Source: Fimenecus sp052169395
Lineage (GTDB): Bacteria; Bacillota; Clostridia; Oscillospirales; Acutalibacteraceae
Direction of reading: 5' to 3'
DNA length: 64,000 bases
Assembly (NCBI GenBank): GCA_052169395.1
Contig: JBQNCN010000001.1
Coordinates: forward strand, 248,001-312,000
The notes below the pieces were generated by a model that saw nothing but the letters and a program-made list of their open reading frames with translations, did not search any database and was not told the DNA's origin. Shown in pieces: positions 27,786 to 35,585 of the stretch. The translations under genes and the position numbers were made by a program. The first letter of the stretch is position 1. Each line of letters begins with the position of its first letter.

Positions 27786-27882
27786 TTCTTTTCTCCTTTT
27801 CAAATTATGATTTTTACAAGTTACATCTTGCATTTTGAAATACTCTCTTTTACCTCTGACTTTTGAAGAGGGTTTTTTATAT

Positions 27883-27910
27883 AAAAAAACACCCCGCTTT
27901 CGCAAAGTGC
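27883..27910 (-). terminator. Terminator-like hairpin before the scaffold gene
   Basis: Minus strand CACTTTGC-GAAA-GCGGGGTG with G-T pairs followed by seven T. Second of two terminators between the MuF and scaffold genes. Confidence 0.6.
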
Positions 27911-27935
27911 TTTTGACAACTTATTTTTACATATT

Positions 27936-28053
27936 AAAAAAGCTACACCCTAAGGTATAGCTTTTAAATCAGGTGGGACTGTCAATGGGCTCCCACATTT
28001 CTCGACCCACTTTTCAGTGGCGCGTTGGAGACAGATTCTCAACCTCTGATTTC
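27936..28053 (-). ncRNA. Structured phage RNA 2 (unknown class) with terminator
   Basis: Minus strand. P1 pairs AAATCAG (28052-28046) with CTGATTT (27972-27966) and encloses three hairpins: GTTGAGA/TCTCCAAC (28043-28024), CCACT-GAAA-AGTGG (28020-28007) and GTGGGA/TCCCAC (27996-27973). An intrinsic terminator (27965-27936, AAAGCTATACC / GGGTGTAGCTTT) follows. I do not recognise the class. Confidence 0.7.
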
Positions 28054-28059
28054 ATTATT

Positions 28060-28088
28060 ATATTATCATTTAAATTCTATTTAGTCAA
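28060..28088 (-). promoter_or_regulatory. Promoter of structured RNA 2
   Basis: TTGACT (28088-28083, spanning the MuF gene's last codon and stop) N17 with extended -10 TGA-TAATAT (28065-28060). A perfect TATAAT is offset by 3 bp (28062-28057, spacer 20). The predicted start near 28053 coincides with the P1 helix. Confidence 0.5.
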
Positions 28089-29454
28089 GCACTTTTATAT
28101 TATTCCACAATAATTTATTGTTTCGGTCTAAATTCTTCACCTTTCTTTTTGTTATTTTTTGATAGTGTATTACATATCCAGCATTATGTTTTACAATAGC
28201 ACACTCCATACAACTTTTACTCTTCTCCCCTAAAAATTTATACAACAGAATTGAGTTTTTATGGTGCGCGATGTTATCAGCAATAACATCAGGCGTTTTT
28301 ATCACATCCTCAATCATTAGCCATTCTTTTTCACCGATTTCTTTTCCGTGCTTTTTTATAATTCGTTCTAAAGATTGCCGTTCAATTATAACTTCGGTGC
28401 TTTTAAAATTCTTTAATTCATTTAAATCCGGAAGTTTTCCAATAGAATATTTACCAAATCGAAGTTTAGAGGATACATTTTCACCTTGTTTTAAAGCTTT
28501 TATTGCTGTTAAAGACTCCTTTTTGAAAGTTTTTAAGTCAGTTGTTTTTTCCAACCTTTCCAGATACTTCTTTTCAAAGTCTTTATATCCTGAACACTTT
28601 ATCAGCTCACCTGTGATATTGTTCATTTTGGAGTAAGTTTTTTCGCCCTCTACCGCAAGCCTTGCCCTTGATACTATCCGACATCTGCAGTTGCAGTCTT
28701 CTGAAGGCGTTCCGAAGCCGCCCGGATACATAACCTTTAAACCAGAAACCTCAAACGGCTCATCAACTTCACAATATTTTCCGTCAAGCTGTCTGTGCAG
28801 CAGTCTTGTGTTTCCGTCAAGGGTGCTGTCCCACTGTTTTACTACATCAGCACCTCTCTCTTTCACCGCTTTTATGCTGTCGCTTGTCGCTTCGGAGTGT
28901 ATTCTGCCGCTTTCCGTTCTTACAATCCGCATTGTTCGGTTAAGGTTTGCCTGTCCGTAATTGCTTATATTTCGTGCTATGGCTTGATAGGACTTTTCAG
29001 CTGAAATCCCTCTTGAGATTTCAGAAAGCACCTGTTTTTTCAAAAGCTTTGTGTTGCCGCCGAGCTTTTCAGAAAGCTTAAATCCGTCTGCGGTCTTTCT
29101 TGCTATTGAAATCGCTTTGTTAGGGTCTATTGGTACAACCATAGGTACTCCTTGTCCTTGCAGGTCGTACATATTGCCGATAAAGCCCGTTTTATAACAA
29201 TCCTTTAAATACCCATCAACAGTTGTATAGTTATTATTTTTCAGCCGTTTAAGACTGCCCTCAATTTGCTTTTCAAGTCTTTTTTGATACTGAATCTGAT
29301 AGATTTTAGAAGCCGAAGCTTTATCGGCTTGAAGCAGTTCAATTTTAGACTTAACAATCGCAAGAGCCTCAGCATAATTCTTTTCAAGCTTATTAAGCAC
29401 TGCTCTTTCATTTTCTAAGTTCAGTCCTGCAAGCTCAAGCTGTCGCTTATTCAT
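28081..29454 (-). CDS. Minor head protein (MuF/SPP1 gp7 type) fused to a toxin-like C-terminal domain
   Basis: 457 aa. The N-terminal 1-about 265 is the phage head morphogenesis domain: helical start, the NLNRTMRIVRTESGRIH core, and Cys/His-rich DCNCRCRI near residue 258. The C-terminal about 130 residues (330-457) resemble the nuclease-like toxin domains often fused to MuF proteins (PBECR-type, Barnase/EndoU/ColicinE5-D/RelE-like), with INxR-like basic stretches and HHKNSILLYKF. MuF proteins are packed in the head, so the domain could be delivered with DNA. The domain subtype is my inference. Overlaps portal by 8 bp. Confidence 0.8.
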   Translation of the reverse strand: MNKRQLELAGLNLENERAVLNKLEKNYAEALAIVKSKIELLQADKASASKIYQIQYQKRLEKQIEGSLKRLKNNNYTTVDGYLKDCYKTGFIGNMYDLQGQGVPMVVPIDPNKAISIARKTADGFKLSEKLGGNTKLLKKQVLSEISRGISAEKSYQAIARNISNYGQANLNRTMRIVRTESGRIHSEATSDSIKAVKERGADVVKQWDSTLDGNTRLLHRQLDGKYCEVDEPFEVSGLKVMYPGGFGTPSEDCNCRCRIVSRARLAVEGEKTYSKMNNITGELIKCSGYKDFEKKYLERLEKTTDLKTFKKESLTAIKALKQGENVSSKLRFGKYSIGKLPDLNELKNFKSTEVIIERQSLERIIKKHGKEIGEKEWLMIEDVIKTPDVIADNIAHHKNSILLYKFLGEKSKSCMECAIVKHNAGYVIHYQKITKRKVKNLDRNNKLLWNNIKVLD

Positions 29455-30883
29455 TTTGTGATATTCCCTTTAATATTTCAGAAGCTTTATGTAAATCCGT
29501 ATTTCCGTCTAAATCCACACTCTCCATAACCTCATCATAATCAAGGCTCAAAATATCACAAATCTTTTTAAGTGCTTGCTCCTGACCTATAAGGCTTGCC
29601 GCATTTAATATTGTTTCTATTTTCGTTTGATTTGTCTGTGCTGTTTTAAGCTCAATTTCCGCATTATCAGAGGCATTTGTCATAATTTCACGCTTAAATT
29701 TGATTTTAACATCGGAAATTTTATACGCTGTTCCGTTAATACGGTTTATATCGTCTATAACAATCTTTAAAATCTCATTTAAGAATTGTCTTACTTTAAA
29801 TTCCAGCTTATTACATTTCATATCTAACAGTGCATAGCGTGATTTAATAACAATATTTGTTATATTTCCATCTCCTACCTGTGCAGAATTAAAGCCCATT
29901 CCAAAACGATAGATATTCTTTTCATCCTCCTGCATTTTTGTAAGTCTTGCCTGATACGGCACATCTACCGTTTTAATATCTATTCCGCCCGAATCGCCAA
30001 CACCTATCATCTTTTTTGTTTTGATATTTTGTTCAAGCTCATCTAAATTATCCCCGGCAAATCCCTTAACAATGTGTAAAGGGTGGTCAAAATCCACAAG
30101 ATTATTAGACATTCCGCAAGACATCATATCATAATCATCTATGATAGGCTTAATAGGCTTTAAGCTTGACTGTTGCTTTTTATTGTTATCAAGCCTGAAA
30201 AAAGGAATAAACCCTAATCCGTCATAATATAGTGCCGTATCATTCGGTTTTTTATATATTACATGAGGTCTCGGATTTAATTCCTGTTCTTCATCAAGTA
30301 AAAGTTTCCCGTTTTCCTGAACATAAAAAATGGTTTGTTCGTCATCCCAAATTTGAATGCGCTTTACCATCTTGTTATCTCTACGATTTAAATCGTTGTA
30401 CCAATAAATAACATAGTCTTTTCCATATTCGGTTTCTTTTGCCTTTACTTCAATAACACCGGAACCGTCTGCACATTGAAAGCTTAAAGTGCCGTTATTA
30501 TTGCGATAAGCATATAAATATTCAAAGCCTTTAATCTGTGATCCTGTTATAACATCTGCAAGAACAGATTTAAAATCTTCCGTAAAGTACAGTTCAAGCT
30601 TTTCAGTCAAATCCCTTAAATCCGAATGAAAAAGTCCGCCTTCCCCGGACAGCATATACTGCGTTGTCTGGTCGACAAGTTCGGTAAAGAACGGATGGCT
30701 TATTTTAATATTTGCTCTCGTAGTATCCTCAATAAGCTTTCCGTCATAATTATAATAAAAAACACGATATCTTGTGATATCGTGCTCTGCATCATAATAT
30801 TTTTGTCCAATCTCCGCTTTTCGCTTTTTTGCAGAGACAGCATCTTCTGATATAAATTTTAAAATTTCCGTTTCTGTAAGCAC
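29447..30883 (-). CDS. Portal protein, SPP1 gp6-like
   Basis: 478 aa phage_prot_Gp6 family dodecameric DNA channel. Seen: YYDAEHDITRYRVFYYN near residue 29, the CADGSGVIEVK and YWYNDLNRR wing region, and the FGMGFNSAQVGDGNITNIVIKSRYALLDMKC clip/stem part (its start near residue 327). It lies between terL and the MuF gene as expected. Confidence 0.92.
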   Translation of the reverse strand: MLTETEILKFISEDAVSAKKRKAEIGQKYYDAEHDITRYRVFYYNYDGKLIEDTTRANIKISHPFFTELVDQTTQYMLSGEGGLFHSDLRDLTEKLELYFTEDFKSVLADVITGSQIKGFEYLYAYRNNNGTLSFQCADGSGVIEVKAKETEYGKDYVIYWYNDLNRRDNKMVKRIQIWDDEQTIFYVQENGKLLLDEEQELNPRPHVIYKKPNDTALYYDGLGFIPFFRLDNNKKQQSSLKPIKPIIDDYDMMSCGMSNNLVDFDHPLHIVKGFAGDNLDELEQNIKTKKMIGVGDSGGIDIKTVDVPYQARLTKMQEDEKNIYRFGMGFNSAQVGDGNITNIVIKSRYALLDMKCNKLEFKVRQFLNEILKIVIDDINRINGTAYKISDVKIKFKREIMTNASDNAEIELKTAQTNQTKIETILNAASLIGQEQALKKICDILSLDYDEVMESVDLDGNTDLHKASEILKGISQNE

Positions 30884-30897
30884 CTTTACACCTCTTT

Positions 30898-32175
30898 TTA
30901 ATATATCCAGCCTTTTTTCTTAACATAGCTCTCAACGGCATATCTCATCGCATCCATTAAATGATTGAAATCGTCAATGGGTCTATTTATTTTATTTCCG
31001 AATTTATCTTTATCCCAAGTATAATTTGATATTTCCGTTATAAAATTATTACACCTTCTGTCTATAATTATTTCAAAATCCTGTATCCACTGAATACCGT
31101 TGTTAATGCTGTCGGCTCCCTTTTTCGCTCCTTTCACCCTTAAGCCCAGACCGCAAAGCTCATCAATACTTTTAGGCTCTGCACTGTCGGCAATTATTCT
31201 TTCTTTTCCGTAGCTCATTTTCGTGATTTTTTCGGCAATTTTTTTATTTGACAGACCCTTTTCATAAAGCTCATCAAAAACATATGTTTTTTTATTTTTC
31301 AAATCAAGCATACCGCAGAACAACGCCGTTGGGTCATTTGTATACCCGAAATCCAGACCAAAAACAGCTTTTAAATCATCCTTAACAATTCCGATTTTTC
31401 CCTCTTTTGCTTCTTCCTCTGTTATAAAATTCAATACATCTTCTCTGAAATTCTCATAAACAAGACCATCTACTATACCCCAATCACCAAGTCCGGCTAC
31501 CTGATATCTTCGTGGATTTTCCGTTTTCATCCGCTCAAAAAGTGCCAAGTCGCTCTTATCAAGCCATTCATTGCAACGATAATCCGTTGTTAAAGTCAAC
31601 ACTTCCTCATTTTCAGCATCAAAAAACCGCTTTTTAAGCCAGTGGTGTTCATTCCACGGGTTAAAAGTTATAGTCCATTGCTTGAATACAGGTTCCTCAA
31701 CTTCTCCTCTGATAGATTCATCAAGCATATTAAAATCATCCTCAGACATCAGCTCGTAAGCCTCTTCAAGCCAAGCCCAACATAAAAAGCCGTTTTCTAC
31801 CGTAATAGATGTGATTTTAAGTGGATCATCAACACCACGAAATAATATCTTTTGTCCGGTACTTTTTCTGGTTGCCTCCAGCGGATTTAAAGTGAAAATC
31901 CAATCAGAAATAACACCTAATCGCTGAAAAGCCCATTTTAAATCAGTATAACAGCTATCTTTTAAAGTCCGATAAGTTTTTCTGAATACAACTAAATTTG
32001 CTTTTTCATATCCTTTCTTATTAAGCCATGAAGCATACCACAAAGCTGTTGTTTTTGATTTTTTTGAGGCTCGGCTGCCCTTTAACACCCGGTATCTGCC
32101 TTTAAATTTCCAAAATTCTGAATATCCTCCACCGACAAAATCGGAAATCTTTTTAATTTCCGTCTTCGAGGTCAT
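30898..32175 (-). CDS. terL: Terminase large subunit, PBSX family
   Basis: 425 aa packaging motor. The ATPase part has a Walker A variant (LKGSRASKKSKTTAL, about residues 31-45) and Walker B (WAWLEEA, about 133-139). The nuclease part has LDFGYTNDPTALF, ADSAEPKSIDEL and the C-terminal DDFNHLMDAMRY, which supply the acidic metal-binding residues. It overlaps terS by 23 bp. Confidence 0.95.
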   Translation of the reverse strand: MTSKTEIKKISDFVGGGYSEFWKFKGRYRVLKGSRASKKSKTTALWYASWLNKKGYEKANLVVFRKTYRTLKDSCYTDLKWAFQRLGVISDWIFTLNPLEATRKSTGQKILFRGVDDPLKITSITVENGFLCWAWLEEAYELMSEDDFNMLDESIRGEVEEPVFKQWTITFNPWNEHHWLKKRFFDAENEEVLTLTTDYRCNEWLDKSDLALFERMKTENPRRYQVAGLGDWGIVDGLVYENFREDVLNFITEEEAKEGKIGIVKDDLKAVFGLDFGYTNDPTALFCGMLDLKNKKTYVFDELYEKGLSNKKIAEKITKMSYGKERIIADSAEPKSIDELCGLGLRVKGAKKGADSINNGIQWIQDFEIIIDRRCNNFITEISNYTWDKDKFGNKINRPIDDFNHLMDAMRYAVESYVKKKGWIY

Positions 32176-32596
32176 CTACAACCACAACCGTATTTGTACT
32201 TTCAACATTTAATTTTTCTGTGAAAATTCCAAACCTCTTACCAAGAAGCTCCGCTGCCTTTAGTCTTTCTTTTTCATCGGGAAGCTTTTTCATAAGTCTT
32301 GCTTTTGAAACGCCCTCTCCTGCGCCCTCTACAACGCAAATACAAGAGGCGTTTTGTCCTCTTAGCACCGAAGTGAGATACTCCATAACCTCCTGTGCCG
32401 TTGCCGTTTTTTCATTGTGCATTTCCTCAAGCTTTTTGTCGATGTAGCTTTTAACATTAGGGTTTGTTAGCAATTTACTACTGTTCGCTCTTGCTACATT
32501 GTCGTTTTTTATATTTTTATAAACCGCCTTATATGCCCTTGTTGCATTAAGATCTTTTAAATATTCTTCACAAAAAAATTTCTGCTTTTCCGTCAT
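32153..32596 (-). CDS. terS: Terminase small subunit
   Basis: 147 aa Terminase_2 family. N-terminal MTEKQKFFCEEYLKDLNAT, then the AYKAVYKN and ANSSKLLTNPNVKSYI helices form the DNA-recognition domain. It binds the phage pac/cos site. GTGAGGTGAG lies before its ATG. Directly downstream of the structured RNA 1 unit and its terminator. Confidence 0.93.
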   Translation of the reverse strand: MTEKQKFFCEEYLKDLNATRAYKAVYKNIKNDNVARANSSKLLTNPNVKSYIDKKLEEMHNEKTATAQEVMEYLTSVLRGQNASCICVVEGAGEGVSKARLMKKLPDEKERLKAAELLGKRFGIFTEKLNVESTNTVVVVDDLEDGN

Positions 32597-32625
32597 TTCA
32601 ATATCTCACCTCACTTTAAAAATTA

Positions 32626-32961
32626 CAAAAGAAAAAGAGTACGTTTCTGTACTCTTCTCAAGCGATTCTGCGGATTTTAACCGCTGCCACATCTCGTCTT
32701 AAATGCGTGCTACTTCTACACCAATTCCTCGCTTAGGCAATCAGTCGGACTCGAACCGGGCTTCTCCCGAAGCAAATGTTGTTAAACGCTCACCCTTGTT
32801 ATACGGACTTTTTCCGCCCGGCTTAATAAATTACGATACGACAGATTTATCGTCTGTTAGGTTTTTCTAAAAAAGAAATTCCCACCGCCTACAAGGAAGC
32901 TTTAACCCCTCTTTTCAATTTGCTATAGGCGCATTACCCCCCTATGCTATGTACTTGCCTT
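32626..32961 (-). ncRNA. Structured phage RNA 1 (unknown class), about 335 nt, with terminator
   Basis: No reading frame covers 32597-32985. On the minus strand, helix TTAAGGCAA/TTGCCTAA closes a domain of about 230 nt (to about 32732) holding several hairpins: GC-ATAGG/CCTATAGC, ACAGA/TCTGT, CGGA/TCCG, GCTTC-GGGA-GAAGC, and AAGCCGGGC/GCCCGGTT. A T-arm-like GGTTCGAGTCC lies near its 3' end. It abuts a second domain of about 70 nt closed by AAGCGA/TCGCTT with GCGG-TTAAAAT-CCGC inside. A terminator (32655-32636, AGAGTAC/GTACTCT plus T run) ends the unit. Confidence 0.72.
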
Positions 32962-32967
32962 AAATAA

Positions 32968-32996
32968 ATTTTACCCTACACATTATTAAAAGTCAA
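32968..32996 (-). promoter_or_regulatory. Promoter of structured RNA 1
   Basis: TTGACT (32996-32991, inside the last codons of the upstream gene) N17 TAAAAT (32973-32968). The predicted start near 32961 falls at the 5' strand of the closing helix. Confidence 0.65.
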
Positions 32997-33393
32997 TTTT
33001 TTCCTTCTTTTTCTTTTCCCAAATACGATTGACTTTATTCACCAAATTTATATCTTTAGAGGTCAATCCGCTATCCCCTCCCTCATTATGCAAATAGCCA
33101 TTATGGATGTGAGGTTTAAGATATCTACCCCCTACTTTATGTTTATGGTCTAAATCAATCTGTCTACTGCGTTTGTTTTTATTATCAAAAAAAGTAATGC
33201 TTTTTAAAGTATTTTGTTTTTTATCAACCGTAACATAAATTCTGCCTTTAGTCATTGTTTCCATAGGGCTTTTATTGGTGCCCTCATTCCTTATAATGAA
33301 TTTTATTTTTCCCGATGTGTGCAAGGTTGTGTATTCACTGCCATAACGCTTGCCGTCATTTGACATTCCGCTTGAAGCTCCTCTACCGCCCAT
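32986..33393 (-). CDS. MGGRGASSG-type small protein, unknown function
   Basis: 135 aa. Begins MGGRGASSG, a start I have seen on many phage and mobile-element proteins of Firmicutes. The centre is beta-rich (residues about 30-80) and a histidine-rich segment DLDHKHKVGG...HIHNGYLH (about 80-103) could bind metal. Function unknown to me. It overlaps the DUF4417 gene by 11 bp and its end carries the RNA 1 -35 box. Confidence 0.6.
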   Translation of the reverse strand: MGGRGASSGMSNDGKRYGSEYTTLHTSGKIKFIIRNEGTNKSPMETMTKGRIYVTVDKKQNTLKSITFFDNKNKRSRQIDLDHKHKVGGRYLKPHIHNGYLHNEGGDSGLTSKDINLVNKVNRIWEKKKKEKIDF

Positions 33394-34003
33394 TATTACA
33401 CCTTTGCTTAAGTTCCTCCTGAAAGGATGGTATTCTCACTATTTCTCCCACACATTTTTCAGGTACTTTCCCGTAAAAATATATCTTATTCGGCTTTAAC
33501 CTTTTAATCATTTCCGTGTAGCCTCTCATAAATCTATCCTTTTTAGCCTCATCTTTTAAAGCCCCGACAGAAGATATCGCAACCGTTGAGTTTTTAGGCT
33601 CGCCGTCAAAACACCATTCAAAACTACTTTCATCACTCCAACTTATTGTCGGAATAACCTTAATTCCATTATTCTGCCAATAGCATCCTAACCAATGCTT
33701 TCTATAGTGGTTATATATTTGTAATGCCTTAGGAAAATCGCTGTAAAGTGAAAAATCGGGAGTACAAACACAATTAAATTTTGCAAGTCTTTCTAAATAA
33801 ATACTCGGTTTTGACCATACTCTTTCAAACTGGTAATCATCAATAAAGAAATGACAACATTTACCGTTTAGGTCTTTTACTGTTTTTGAATAATTAAAGC
33901 TTATAAATTCTTTTGGCAAAGTATTCTCAGGTATTATTTTAGGAATATCAAAATATCCGTCCCCGATAAAAGTTGTTTTTTCTAAGTGTTCATATGTCCT
34001 CAT
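33383..34003 (-). CDS. DUF4417 family protein
   Basis: 206 aa. The pattern HFFIDDYQFERVW, CVCTPDFSLYSDFP, NHYRKHWLGCYWQ, VIPTISWSD, SFEWCFDG, and the C-terminal IKRLKPNKIYFYG fits DUF4417, a family of phages and plasmids with no assigned activity. Conserved Trp, Cys and Asp residues suggest an enzyme. First gene after the promoter at 34108-34135. Confidence 0.72.
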   Translation of the reverse strand: MRTYEHLEKTTFIGDGYFDIPKIIPENTLPKEFISFNYSKTVKDLNGKCCHFFIDDYQFERVWSKPSIYLERLAKFNCVCTPDFSLYSDFPKALQIYNHYRKHWLGCYWQNNGIKVIPTISWSDESSFEWCFDGEPKNSTVAISSVGALKDEAKKDRFMRGYTEMIKRLKPNKIYFYGKVPEKCVGEIVRIPSFQEELKQRCNNGR

Positions 34004-34107
34004 TTTTCACCTAAAATAAAAAACAACCGCGATTTTACCCGTTGTTGCTTTTTGATTTTTGATATTGTGTAGGATAGCTTTTTTGCTACCCAATTTCTCT
34101 ACATACC

Positions 34108-34135
34108 ATTATACACGTCAAGATACTGACATCAA
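34108..34135 (-). promoter_or_regulatory. Candidate promoter for DUF4417 and following genes
   Basis: TTGATG (34135-34130) N16 TATAAT (34113-34108). The stretch 34004-34232 also holds a GGGTAGC/GCTATCC hairpin, three copies of CTGACATC, and an inverted pair around CAAGTCC / GGACTTG; no gene is seen in it. Confidence 0.55.
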
Positions 34136-34232
34136 GTCCCAAAAGCACATTTTATAGTTAAAAATTAAGTAATTTACTGACATCGACTGACATCTTTTAA
34201 TTTTTGGACTTGACGATTACAATTTTAAGCCC

Positions 34233-34496
34233 TCAAATTTCATAATGCGTCCACATACTGATTATTTTTATAACCTTTTCTTTCTCAAAAACCTCATACA
34301 CAAATCTATGCTTAATGTTAATTCTTCGTGAATAAGCGCCCTGTAAATCCCCTTGCAGCTTTTCAAAAGGCGGCGGTGTTTTATACGGGTTTTCTTTTAT
34401 AAGCTCTATCAAAGCCTTTACTTTATCGTCAAGCTTTGCAGATTTTAATTTCGGTATATCATTAAGCGATTTTTTAGTATAGACAATGGAATACAT
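34233..34496 (-). CDS. yoeB: YoeB/Txe family mRNA interferase toxin
   Basis: 87 aa RelE-superfamily toxin that cuts mRNA in the ribosomal A site. The family end is intact: SRRINIKHRFVYEVFEKEKVI with the catalytic Arg/His region, then SMWTHYE. It overlaps the antitoxin by one base (ATGA-like junction at 34496), so the pair is translationally coupled. Toxin after antitoxin is the usual order. Confidence 0.93.
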   Translation of the reverse strand: MYSIVYTKKSLNDIPKLKSAKLDDKVKALIELIKENPYKTPPPFEKLQGDLQGAYSRRINIKHRFVYEVFEKEKVIKIISMWTHYEI

Positions 34497-34744
34497 TACC
34501 AGCTGACCTCATCTTCGCTCACGCATTCGCTAATCGGCGTATTTAAGCCTTCGGTAATTTTCTCCTTCATATTCGGGATTGATGACAAATACATTGTTTC
34601 CATAAGACCGTTATAATCTTCTTCGCTTATAATGACGGCATTTCCCGCCTTGGTGCTTACATTAACGGGTTCATTAAATTTTATGGTCTGCTCTAAAATC
34701 TCAAAAATATTCTTTCTGAAATTTGTAATATTTGTATTAAGCAT
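34496..34744 (-). CDS. yefM: YefM/Phd family antitoxin
   Basis: 82 aa from the ATG at 34744 (MLNTNITNFRKN), with AGAGGTGG upstream; an upstream in-frame start at 34798 would lie across the promoter. N-terminal Phd/YefM DNA-binding fold with NVSTKAGNAVIISEEDYNGLMET (pattern start near residue 29), and an acidic C-terminus for toxin binding. Controlled by its own promoter and palindrome. Confidence 0.9.
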   Translation of the reverse strand: MLNTNITNFRKNIFEILEQTIKFNEPVNVSTKAGNAVIISEEDYNGLMETMYLSSIPNMKEKITEGLNTPISECVSEDEVSW

Positions 34745-34760
34745 TTTTACCACCTCTTTT

Positions 34761-34795
34761 ATGTACATTATAATGTACATAAGGTTATGTGTCAA
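34761..34795 (-). promoter_or_regulatory. yefM-yoeB promoter and palindromic operator
   Basis: Consensus promoter TTGACA (34795-34790) N17 TATAAT (34772-34767). The perfect palindrome ATGTACATTATAATGTACAT (34761-34780) covers the -10 and carries two TGTACA elements, the known core recognised by YefM-type repressors. Confidence 0.9.
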
Positions 34796-35189
34796 CACCT
34801 GAATTTTTCATGCCCGAATTATGAAACCTAAAAATCTGCCTTTCCGAATAACAAAGCTCATCTGCTATTTTTTTAAAGCTTTTAAACTCAAAATATCGCT
34901 TGTATAAAATCTCAAATTCAGGGCTTTCAAGTTGTTTGATGTTATCGAAGACCGTATTTTTGATTTCAAGCAATGTTTTTTCAAGATCTTTTATTTCGGT
35001 TTCCAAATCGTTTATTTCTGCTACAAACTTTGCCATTTTATCTTGTACGGAAACGCCTTGCACAACATCAGGGTTATAGCTATGAGTGACTGAGGTTAAT
35101 ATGCTCTTAAGGGCTGTTATTCTTGACCGCTTATGCTTTATTTCAAAGTTAATCCGTCTTATGCTTTGCAGTTCTTCCTTTTTTGTCAT
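34785..35189 (-). CDS. Sigma-70 region 4-like phage regulator (DUF1492 type)
   Basis: 134 aa. A coiled-coil of about 80 residues precedes a C-terminal HTH (ILYKRYFEFKSFKKIADEL, then CYSERQIFRFHNSG), like region 4 of sigma factors. Such proteins at the end of the early module (ArpU/RinA-like) are thought to activate late genes. Located just before the packaging genes. Its last bases contain the TA promoter. Confidence 0.72.
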   Translation of the reverse strand: MTKKEELQSIRRINFEIKHKRSRITALKSILTSVTHSYNPDVVQGVSVQDKMAKFVAEINDLETEIKDLEKTLLEIKNTVFDNIKQLESPEFEILYKRYFEFKSFKKIADELCYSERQIFRFHNSGMKNSGVDT

Positions 35190-35240
35190 GTTTTCTTTAC
35201 TCCCTTAATTTTTATTATCGCTTTAACCCAGTTTCAAAAG

Positions 35241-35567
35241 TTAAGTTTCCCTAATTTCATACCCATAAAGATGATGTAGCATAGCTTTTTTCAGTTTATA
35301 AACGGGTGTTTTAAAGCCTTTGACATCTTCTACAATAAATTTTCCGTCTTCCGTATATGTAAAATCAGCTATATAATTGACCTTCCTGTGTATCACCTTT
35401 CCTGTAGCGTTTTTTTGAGTTGGCAGCAATAAAAACGGCTGTTGTAGTTTTAAACTTTCTATCTTTTTACATTTTTCTAAAAGCTTGAGCTCGCAATATC
35501 GCTGTGCTTCTTTTTTGCTGTCGAATTTAATACCGTCAACTACTGTTTTTTTATTTCCGTATTTCAT
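35241..35567 (-). CDS. DUF1064 family protein (putative PD-(D/E)XK nuclease)
   Basis: 108 aa. KYGNKKTVVDGIKFDSKKEAQRY at the N-terminus, VNYIADFTYTEDGKFIVEDVKG (D...E-x-K nuclease-like core) and the TPVYKLKKAMLHHLYG end are the marks of DUF1064, found in phage replication modules; probably a Holliday-junction or structure-specific nuclease, by family inference. Confidence 0.82.
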   Translation of the reverse strand: MKYGNKKTVVDGIKFDSKKEAQRYCELKLLEKCKKIESLKLQQPFLLLPTQKNATGKVIHRKVNYIADFTYTEDGKFIVEDVKGFKTPVYKLKKAMLHHLYGYEIRET

Positions 35568-35585
35568 TTTACAAAATCCTTTTAA

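Noticed and set aside
27786..27905. N-terminal extension of the scaffold protein
   Set aside because: It would translate across a terminator hairpin and lacks a ribosome site; ATG 27785 has AAAGGAGA.
28081..28088. Hammerhead ribozyme or T-box in the RNA 2 region
   Set aside because: No CUGAUGA/GAAA hammerhead core and no T-box specifier/antiterminator motif could be found.
32734..32820. Ordinary tRNA genes in the terS-upstream region
   Set aside because: T-arm-like motifs are present, but T-stem mismatches, no matching 5' acceptor and no good anticodon arm for the first; the second lacks C56 and has a poor anticodon stem. Kept as tRNA-like only.
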